A stretch of DNA of 64,000 nt from Plasmodium brasilianum (Eukaryota > Apicomplexa > Aconoidasida > Haemosporida > Plasmodiidae), in contig NC_090122.1 in assembly GCF_023973825.1 (NCBI RefSeq), positions 1,876,630 through 1,940,629 of the forward strand. Direction: 5' to 3'. Under the pieces are notes generated by a model. The model did no database searches. It was not told the origin of the DNA and was given only the letters and a program-made list of their open reading frames with translations. Made by a program: the position numbers and the translations under genes. Positions 56,723 through 64,000 of this stretch are shown piece by piece (position 1 is the first letter of the stretch; every line of letters begins with the position of its first letter).

Positions 56723-58732
56723 TCACAACCGCTCGCACCTCATCATGATAAATTCATGAGAGTCTTCAAACTCCGTAAATTTGGCTTCGAATAAATTTTG
56801 GTTCAAGTTAAGAAAGGGGTTAGTAAAATAAGAATTAGGAGGTGTAAAAAAATTAAGTTTAAAATTATTATTTTGTAATTCGTCTAAAAATGACTTAATG
56901 CCATCTCTATTTTTTTTACATACATAGAAAAATATTCCTTGTTTTTTTAAAGTTTTATTTAATAAATAAACAAGTGATGGTACCATCGTCTTATCATATA
57001 TTAAATCACTGCCAATAATAAAGTCATACATTAGAATTTTATTATTTTCTCTAACATATGTATCTTCATTAGTCCAGTCTATATTACAAACTTTTATCTT
57101 GCTTTTCCAGTTTGGGTCAACTTCATTAAGTAGAGGAGCATTTATATCTACATTGTATGAAATGTTACGTAGCGTAAAGTCGTTAACATCGCTAATAAGT
57201 AATTTGTTGGGACTGCTACTGTCAATACTGGCGTTTCTATCAGCGCTTATGCTAGAACTGTCAGTGTTGGCTTTGCTATATACGCCGCGAACATTCTTAA
57301 GGCCCGCATAGATGAACAACGAAATGCTTACTAATCCACAGCCTGCTCCAACTTCTAAAATGTTTTTATTAGCAAACAAATTATTTTCTTCATATAAGTC
57401 ATATAACCATTTGCTTGTTATAATAGAGCATTCCCATATGTTAATGCCTGTAATATCACTACTGGCAATAGGGCTATTTAATAAATCTCCATAATAATTA
57501 AGTCCTATTTCTCTTATCTTTATTATAATATTCTTGTTATTAAGTTTTATTTTTTCGTTGATTTGTAATTCGTATATATATTCCTGAACAATTTTTGCCT
57601 CCTCATGTTTTGTTGTAAATCCGTTATATAATATACTATTTTTAATCTCCTTTTCCATTACTTTTGTTTTGTTTATACCGTATGTAGATACACACACATT
57701 AGATAATGTGTTATCCTTTCCATTCATTCGTTTGTACAAATATTCATCGTCGTTACTATCATGTATCTGCGTTTGATTATCCTCGAATAATGATGTACTA
57801 ATTGATGATTCATTTTTTGTATAATTTAAATTATCTGTTTCTCTCTTTTCATTTTTATTCATACAAGAATCAACCTCTTCCTTCAGGTCGTAACTCTGTG
57901 GGTTATCTAGAACGCTAGATATGGGATGATTCAAAATTAGTTGTAATATATTTTCATCCTGCGCATTAAAGGCTTCTGATAATATATGTTTGTCGAAGGC
58001 ATTTTTTGTCAATAAATCTATCTTATTCCTCTCTTTGTATAAACAGAGTTGTTCTCTCTGTTGTTCACTGTACCATTCCGCTGCTCCCACGTCGACGCCT
58101 ACTCCTGATTCTGCTCCTGCATCTATTCCTACTTCTTTCCCTTTTTGAGTGTTCGTGCCATTCCTTTCATTAAAAATGCTGCTAAACACGTTTAAGGAGT
58201 GTATTTTCTTTTTAGTTTCCACATTTAGCCTATAATTTTCCTTCAAAATGCGATGATTTATTAAATGCTTGTTCATCAGATTTTCATAAAATTCATTCTT
58301 TCTTTTTTCAGTGGATAAATATTTATCTTTATTTAAGTAGTAGTCAAAAAGTAGTAACTCCTGTACTGCTGCATAATGTTTATTTTGAATTGCCCACAGT
58401 AAAGGGCTATTCCCGCTATTATTGTATTCATTGTAGTTACTTCCACATTCATATAGCAAAAACTTTATCATATCAATATTATTATTTGCACATGCAAAAT
58501 GGACAAGGGTGTTGTTACTTTCGTCCTTTATGTTATTAATCGAATTTATATTTTCATTCTGCAAAATATTCTTTATTTCATCTATGTCGTTCGTTCTAAC
58601 GCAGTAAAGCAGGTCTTCCGCTATGTTTACAGGAACGTTCAACGCTCCTTTTTGCGACTCGTATTGTGGATCTTTACCTATTACCCCTTTCATCTTGTTC
58701 ACTTCTTTTTCACATTCAACGACAACACCCAT
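56723..58732 (-). CDS. Ankyrin-repeat plus METTL-type protein methyltransferase
   Basis: Single exon, 669 aa. Residues about 35-135 contain two to three ankyrin repeats (NNTLVHFACANNNIDMIKFL, then NSGNSPLLWAIQNKHYAAVQ). A low-complexity linker follows. The C-terminal 260 residues are a class I SAM-dependent methyltransferase of the METTL21/FAM86 group: a helix with NIWECSIITSKWLYDLY, motif I ILEVGAGCGLVSISLF (about residue 455), then ISDVNDFTLRNISYNVD, CNIDWTN, and the post-I DFIIGSDLIYDKTMVPSLVY (about 570), close to the group's DxxY. It ends HEFIMMRCERL. Members methylate lysines on chaperones and translation factors. Ankyrin repeats could select the substrate; the exact target is unknown. 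A Ser/Asp insert after motif I (ADRNASIDSSSPNK) is parasite-specific. Confidence 0.88.
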   Translation of the reverse strand: MGVVVECEKEVNKMKGVIGKDPQYESQKGALNVPVNIAEDLLYCVRTNDIDEIKNILQNENINSINNIKDESNNTLVHFACANNNIDMIKFLLYECGSNYNEYNNSGNSPLLWAIQNKHYAAVQELLLFDYYLNKDKYLSTEKRKNEFYENLMNKHLINHRILKENYRLNVETKKKIHSLNVFSSIFNERNGTNTQKGKEVGIDAGAESGVGVDVGAAEWYSEQQREQLCLYKERNKIDLLTKNAFDKHILSEAFNAQDENILQLILNHPISSVLDNPQSYDLKEEVDSCMNKNEKRETDNLNYTKNESSISTSLFEDNQTQIHDSNDDEYLYKRMNGKDNTLSNVCVSTYGINKTKVMEKEIKNSILYNGFTTKHEEAKIVQEYIYELQINEKIKLNNKNIIIKIREIGLNYYGDLLNSPIASSDITGINIWECSIITSKWLYDLYEENNLFANKNILEVGAGCGLVSISLFIYAGLKNVRGVYSKANTDSSSISADRNASIDSSSPNKLLISDVNDFTLRNISYNVDINAPLLNEVDPNWKSKIKVCNIDWTNEDTYVRENNKILMYDFIIGSDLIYDKTMVPSLVYLLNKTLKKQGIFFYVCKKNRDGIKSFLDELQNNNFKLNFFTPPNSYFTNPFLNLNQNLFEAKFTEFEDSHEFIMMRCERL

Positions 58733-58846
58733 TGGAAAAAAATATTTAGCAAAAAGAAGTATATACGCCTAGCGTTGTTATTAGATCTATGTTTTATTTA
58801 TTTTTTTTTTTTTTACTTACATGGAAATAAGCTTAAAAAAGTATTT

Positions 58847-58877
<31 letters not shown>

Positions 58878-60127
58878 GTATATATACATATAAGCTGATT
58901 AGAAAATGTTGACTTTTACCTTCCCTTTTTACGTAATTGCAATTAATTATGAGGTTTACGGACTAAACAAATTTTTTTTTTTTTTTTAATTAAGTACGTA
59001 ATTTACGTACAACTGTATGATTTAAAAGTTTCAAAAATAAAGCGTTTATAAACTTACTTAAAAAGTTTGCTCATTTGTTTGGATATACATGTAAAGAACA
59101 TACTCATTTTACAGTCACGTCGTTTTTATTATGAGACAACAAAAAATTAGAACACTATTATTTAATTAAGCAAATTTGTTAACTTGAGCACTACATTACT
59201 ATAATGAAAAAGTAAAACCTAAATATTAGGAAAAGAGAAAAAAAAAGAAAGGGAAATGGAAAGGGAAGGGGAAATAGAACGGGAAATGGAAAGGGAAATG
59301 GAAAGGGAAATGGAAAGGGAAATGGAAAGGGAAATGGAAAGATGAGAAGAGAAAAGAAAATTAGTTTATGCGGCGGAACAGCGCCATTTTTTTTTTTTAT
59401 TTTCGTGCAGCATTTTAACTTATGCTCCGCAAAGTTTTATATGAAGGGAAGGGAAATAATGGCTACGATAAAAATAGATCGAGCTATAGTTTTTTGTAAA
59501 AAAAATAAAAAGGCACAAAGAAAAAGGTATGAAAAAAATGATGAAAATAGGGAATACCCGCGTTGATGGGCATGGGCATGCACGAATATATACGGATGTA
59601 TTTAAAGAAAAAAAAAAAAAAAGGGGCAAGAAATAGTTGGCAGCGTAGATATATAAAAAATACAGGCACAAGTTTAAAAAAATGAGCAAAAAATGGCCTA
59701 AACAGGTTGGGATAAATAAACAAAAAAAATATATTTAAATGAGTAATGGAACAAAAAAAAAAAAATAAAATAATAAAATAAAATAAAATAAAATAAAAAA
59801 AAATAAAATAAAATAAAATAAAATAAAAGTAATAGTAGTAGCGTTTGTAGTAAATAATAGTAATGCTTACGCGCTCCCCTAGAATATCTTGTGTTATAAA
59901 TTTAATTGTTTATTAAAAAATTAAATTGGGCGCCTATATGTGTGTTCCAATATACATGTTACTTCTTCTTGAGATTTAATGAAAATTAAGGAAGGGAAGT
60001 AAAATTAACACTGCAAAAAATATTTTGTTATTTTTCCATTTTTCCGTTGTACTGTTCTGCTGTTTTGCCATTTAACTTTTTTCCGTATTATCATTTTTTT
60101 AATTTTTTGTGTAACAGTTGGAAAGAA
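58733..60127. other. Divergent intergenic region with purine repeats
   Basis: Between the 5' ends of the methyltransferase (-) and the CHCH gene (+). It contains a 26-A run near 58850-58875, a purine-strand 12-bp repeat gggaaatggaaa at about 59248-59340 (seven to eight copies), aaaat repeats at 59765-59828, and a probable 3' splice site (taacag) at 60110-60117 just before the CHCH start. No gene recognised. Confidence 0.55.
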
Positions 60128-60952
60128 ATGAGAAAGAAAATTTTCCCATTTTTAAAATTCCAAACAAGCAGCTGTGAGGAAAAGGAAAACATGAACAACC
60201 CCCCCTGTCCTTTTGAAGGACCGAATGGAAATAATAACGATGCAGTTTTGGACATAATAAAAAAGATACCCATAAATCCTTTTATCGATAGTAATGAAAA
60301 TTTAAATAAATATAAATATGGTGTGGAAAAGAAAGGTATCGAAAGATATACAGGTATACAAGTATATGAAGAAGAAGATGAAAAAGACCATAAAAAGAAA
60401 CAGCCATTTGATTATCCATTTCCAGTTAGTAAACATGTTATATTTGAAAAAAATAAAGTAAATAAATCAGATGACCGTATAAATATAAATTATAGTAATA
60501 TATCCACTGACCTATATCCAGAAGAGGGATATAAAACCCCCAATAGAAAAAAGCATTTCTCATCAGAATGGGAAATATTATTAGCACATAATCATGGATT
60601 ATATAATTTTAAAAGTACGGATAATAATGTTATAGTAAATAAAGATATGTATGCTTTAAATACAGAAAATGATATTAGAAATAAATTAAATTTATATATA
60701 GAAAGAATAAATGTAGATAATCCAAATGATGCTTGTAAATATTTAGCAATAGAAGAATATAAATGTTTATTAACTCATTCATTTCATATGAACCCAGATA
60801 TCAGTAATCAAAAATGCGTCAAATGGTTTAATGAATATATGCAATGTAAATGGGATGAACATAAACTAAATTATGGTTATAATTATATTGAAAATAGGAG
60901 ACACAAAAAGTCCAAAGCGTACATTGCGGCGCCGGATTATCAGTACTCTTAA
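60128..60952 (+). CDS. Twin CX9C (CHCH-type) protein, probably mitochondrial
   Basis: 274 aa from MRKKIFPFLKFQTSSCEEKE. An open frame reaches back to 60047, but a taacag acceptor at 60117 suggests that part is intron; another upstream exon may exist. The N-terminal half is charged and Asn/Lys-rich with PINPFIDSNENLNKYKYGVE. The C-terminal 90 residues hold the diagnostic pair CKYLAIEEYKC and CVKWFNEYMQC, each C-x9-C, separated by a helix-breaking loop. Twin CX9C proteins are oxidised by the Mia40/Erv1 relay in the mitochondrial intermembrane space and are often assembly factors or subunits of respiratory complexes, ATP synthase or mitoribosomes. The specific complex cannot be told. Plasmodium lacks a clear Mia40, which adds interest. 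Confidence 0.72.
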   Translation: MRKKIFPFLKFQTSSCEEKENMNNPPCPFEGPNGNNNDAVLDIIKKIPINPFIDSNENLNKYKYGVEKKGIERYTGIQVYEEEDEKDHKKKQPFDYPFPVSKHVIFEKNKVNKSDDRININYSNISTDLYPEEGYKTPNRKKHFSSEWEILLAHNHGLYNFKSTDNNVIVNKDMYALNTENDIRNKLNLYIERINVDNPNDACKYLAIEEYKCLLTHSFHMNPDISNQKCVKWFNEYMQCKWDEHKLNYGYNYIENRRHKKSKAYIAAPDYQYS

Positions 60953-61149
60953 AATATTGAAAGGAAAGGGGAAGGGGAAGGGGAAGGAAAAGAGAAAAGG
61001 GAAAAGGAAAAGGAAAAGAGAAAAGGAAAAGGAAAAGAGAAAAGGGAAAAGCGAAAGGAAAAGAAAAAGAAAAAGAAAAAGAAAAAGAAAAAAAAGTTCC
61101 AACCATATTTGGATAATAAATCACAACAATAAAGGGGGGAATGCGTTGC

Positions 61150-61192
<43 letters not shown>

Positions 61193-62869
61193 TGCTAATA
61201 CTTTCATATATAAACATATGTACACATGGGCAGTCGCCCATATGAACAGCACAGATAAAGCAGTCTGTTAAAAAAATAAACCGTGCTAAATTTGTCTTTG
61301 ACAAACGATAACACCAGTTGGGGGGCTTGTTCTTTCATTTTACACATTGCCCATTATTTGTGTGTATATATATATATGCATACCTGTGCTATAATTTGCG
61401 CCGCTCCTATTTGCCTTTTTTTAATTACATATGGGGTAAAAACAAAGAAGCCGAATTTGGCGCAAAACAGAATGAGCTTTTCCCATTTTTTAGTAATACA
61501 TTTTAGAGGTGAACCATAATATTTTATTTTTTATTTTTTTTTTTAAATTTTGAATCATTAATTCGTTATTAAAACGCATGCATTATGTTTACGTATAAAA
61601 TGAAATTGTAAAATTCGACTTGGTTTACAGGCTTAAAACGTTATATATAGAATAAATATTTTCCACATGAAAATTTTTTCTATGTTAAACGTCGTTCCTT
61701 TCAGAAATAATGTATGAATGTATGTGTGTACATAAATGAATGTATATATATATATTATATATTATATATATATATATATATATATGCATATGTATATACG
61801 ATCATAAGAATTTTTGTGAATAGGTATATACGTACGTAAACGTGTACATGTAATTTGTAATTGTACAAGTTTTCAGTGGAGCTGTGGTTTCTGCAATTTG
61901 GTAAAAAGTCAGACAAGTAGCCGCTAAGACCATTTTCACTGAACTTGCGGGTAGTGTGTGAGAAATTATAAACAGAAAATTTTAAAAGGATGAATAAAAC
62001 ATAAATTTTTGATTATATACAAAATTATATCTCTTTGTACTGAACAGTAACTTAAAATTTGAAGTGATAACTATTTTATTTTTATGTACATAATTTTTTT
62101 TTTTTTTTTTTGTTAACTTTCTCTTAACACAGGTAGCCAAAATGAAATAAAAACATTACTGCAGTTTGGTACATTGAATAACAACTATTTTTTTTTTTTT
62201 TTTTTCTTATTTTTTCACTGAAATGTAAGTAAAGAAATTTCAATCTTTCACCAATATATCTATGTATGCATGTATATGCATATAACAAAAAAATTTTAAG
62301 AGAGGGGGGGTGTTCATTTATGTGCAAATTTTACCGCAGTATTAAACATGTAAAAACATGCATACATACATGCATACATACATGCGTACATATATGCGTA
62401 CATATATGCGTACATATATGCGTACACATAGACATACATATATGCACATATATATATATACTCATTTATTATGTTACGTAAAAAACAGGAAAAAAGTTGT
62501 TAAAACCTGTCTGCCGTTCTGTAAATATAAACATGTGAAACCCATGTGGGTAAAAAACAAAAAAAAAAAAATAAAAAAAAAAATAAAAAAAGCGAAACAA
62601 AAAGCAAAAAAAAAAGGGAAAACAAAAGGAACTGTTTTTTTGCTAAGCTTCTGCTTTTACATGCGCCTTATTATTACATGTGCGTAAAATAATACACAGG
62701 ATAGATATTGCTTGTGATATAAAATGTTCGCTTTTCTCTTTCACACAAAATTAAAAGAATATATAATAAGATATGAGAGTCTCTGCGTTAAGTAGTGTGA
62801 AATGCTTATGAAAATTAAATCACAGATTATAATCATTGCACATATAAAAATCCTCAATTGCTCAAGACT

Positions 62870-63090
62870 TTTTCTTAATTTTTTCTAAATTTTTCTTAAT
62901 TTTTTCTAAATTTTTCTTAATTTTTTCTAAATTTTTCTTAATTTTTTCTAAATTTTTCTTAATTTTTTCTAAATTTTACTTAATTTTTTCTGAATTTTAC
63001 TTAATTTTTTCTGAATTTTACTTAATTTTTTCTAAATTTTACTTAATTTTTTCTAAATTTTACTTAATTTTTTCTAAATTTTACTTAATT
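62870..63090. repeat. 21-bp minisatellite
   Basis: About ten copies of tttttcttaattttttctaa plus a, with cttaa changing to acttaa and ctaaa to ctgaa in the right half, so the array has two sequence blocks. Confidence 0.93.
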
Positions 63091-63134
63091 TCTTTTTTTT
63101 TTTTTTGAACTTTTTCGTACATTATTTTTATTAC

Positions 63135-63318
63135 ATTATATTTTATTTTATTTATATTTATTTTATTTATATTTATTTTATTTATATTTATTTTATTTAT
63201 ACTTATTTTATTTATACTTATTTTATTTATACTTATTTTATTTATACTTATTTTATTTATACTTATTTTATTTATACTTATTTTATTTATACTTATTTTA
63301 TTTATACTTATTTTATTT
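63135..63318. repeat. 16-bp minisatellite
   Basis: About 11 copies of tattttatttatactt. The first three copies have atattt where the rest have atactt, so two blocks again. It lies just 5' of the possible exon at 63334. Confidence 0.93.
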
Positions 63319-63333
63319 TTTGCTTTTTTAGTG

Positions 63334-63375
63334 ATGGCGCCAGTTTTTTCTTCATTAACTTTTATGTGGAGGCAC
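63334..63375 (+). CDS. Possible first exon of a gene running off the window
   Basis: ATG after a ctttttagtg context opens MAPVFSSLTFMWRH and meets a strong GTATAAGG donor after 14 codons. Composition contrasts with the repeats around it. At the right edge, ttctttgag (63975-63983) followed by gagaaagcagcgcagc could be the acceptor and phase-0 start of the next exon, and G+C rises there. The length is too short to identify. It may be chance. Confidence 0.3.
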
Positions 63376-64000
63376 GTATAAGGGCTTAATACTTTCCTCA
63401 CTAACAATTTTATAAATTGACAATGATTACAGAACTGCTTGTTCCTTCCTTGTGTTTTAATTATGTTAATAAATATTTTAACAACCCACTAATTTTACTT
63501 AACATATCAACTGATTTTTTCATGTTTATCCTCTTTTTTTTCGATGTCTTTTTCAAGAACAAATGCAGAATTAAATATGAATATAATATTCTCTATATTT
63601 TCCTTTTTTTTTTTTTTTTTTTTTTTTTTGTTAAAACTTTAAATTTCCCGAATTTTTTAAACTTAATTTTTTTTTCAAACGTAATTTATAATTACGTCAT
63701 TAAGGGAATACATATTGAATCCTTTTATTTTCAATTAGTTTTTATATATAAATATAAATTACATTATATATGTAACCTTTTTTTTTTTTTTTTTTTTTTT
63801 TTAATAACATTTTGTCTTAAGTGCATCATTTTTATTGTAGCACCTGGGAAAATGTTCACATATATATATTTTTTTTTTTCATTGCTTTTTTTGATGTAAC
63901 ATTTGTATATCACTTCTTTACAACTGTCTTATTGGTATATATATTTTTTTTTTTAATGTAATTATCCATTTACACTTCTTTGAGGAGAAAGCAGCGCAGC
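63376..64000. other. Probable intron or intergenic DNA to the window end
   Basis: T-rich with runs of more than 20 T at 63607-63630 and 63779-63802. A 160-codon frame here is dominated by Phe, Ile and Tyr from T runs and is not believable. The last 20 bases are purine-rich with higher G+C and may start an exon. Confidence 0.5.

Larger units (their letters stand above)
60953..63333. other. Repeat-rich 3' region without a recognised gene
   Basis: Contents in order: a purine stretch ggaaaag/gaaaag at 60957-61095, a TA run at 61158-61191, a less AT-rich patch at 61310-61520 with short open frames on both strands, TA runs at 61745-61785, a 12-bp tacatatatgcg array at 62380-62430, a 21-bp array (62870-63090), and a 16-bp array (63135-63318). 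No coding exon is convincing. Confidence 0.55.

Noticed and set aside
61310..61520. Less AT-rich patch with short frames on both strands (KPNLAQNRMSFSHFLVIHFR on plus; MGKAHSVLRQIRLLCFYP on minus)
   Set aside because: No matching splice sites or neighbouring exons and no recognisable family; could be UTR.
63417..63899. Plus-strand 160-codon frame
   Set aside because: Mostly Phe/Tyr/Ile from poly(T) runs, no donor/acceptor logic and no recognisable domain.
1..64000. CRISPR arrays, insertion sequences, prophage or operon signals
   Set aside because: The tandem repeats have no spacers and the DNA is clearly apicomplexan nuclear; no transposase, integrase or reverse transcriptase was seen.
1..64000. 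tRNA or rRNA genes
   Set aside because: No GC-rich cloverleaf with a GTTCGA-type T loop or rRNA block was found on reading both strands.

Overview
This window is nuclear chromosomal DNA from a malaria parasite (genus Plasmodium). Coding and non-coding stretches are extremely A+T-rich, and poly(dA) and poly(dT) tracts are everywhere. Introns are short, AT-rich and phase-consistent. Proteins carry long Asn-, Lys- and Asp-rich low-complexity inserts. Recognisable products include an alveolin/IMC1 protein, found only in alveolates. The order DPM1, OTU protease, alveolin, coproporphyrinogen oxidase, RPL28, RPL35ae matches what I remember of P. falciparum chromosome 11, but I cannot run a search. 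The long intergenic minisatellites suggest a non-falciparum species; I cannot name it.

Layout. 0.2-4.7 kb (+): PIG-H, catalysing the first step of GPI anchor synthesis, then an unrecognised gene of about 11 exons with two microexons. 4.8-9.3 kb: a 45-aa gene (+), dolichol-phosphate mannose synthase DPM1 (-), a 49-aa gene (-), and a five-exon OTU cysteine protease (+). 10.2-13 kb (-): a seven-exon PHD-finger protein whose first intron is a 20-bp minisatellite and whose fifth intron appears to be GC-AG. 16.5-18 kb (-): an alveolin. 19.5-21.8 kb (+): a heptatricopeptide-like, probably mitochondrial RNA-binding protein. 22.7-31.8 kb (-): a giant DnaJ protein of 3045 aa with ankyrin-like and TPR segments. 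35.4-37 kb: an IST1-like protein (-) and an opposed small gene (+). 38.8-45.2 kb (+): a 1688-aa membrane protein with a C2-like segment. 45.4-48.8 kb (-): a small unknown gene, then coproporphyrinogen III oxidase with an apparent frameshift in a 16-A run. 50.6-54.4 kb (-): ribosomal proteins L28e and L35Ae. 56.7-58.7 kb (-): an ankyrin plus METTL-type methyltransferase. 60.1-61 kb (+): a twin CX9C (CHCH) protein. Past 61 kb the window is mostly repeats, with one possible first exon near the right edge.

Most genes are unrelated housekeeping or parasite-structure genes. Two pairs make functional sense: PIG-H and DPM1 both feed GPI anchor synthesis, and RPL28 and RPL35ae are both large-subunit ribosomal proteins. 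Exon models were built by hand from GT/GC-AG sites, reading phase and family similarity. Where all phases close (OTU, PHD, RPL28, RPL35ae, C2 gene) I trust them. Four tiny or fragmentary genes are tentative.
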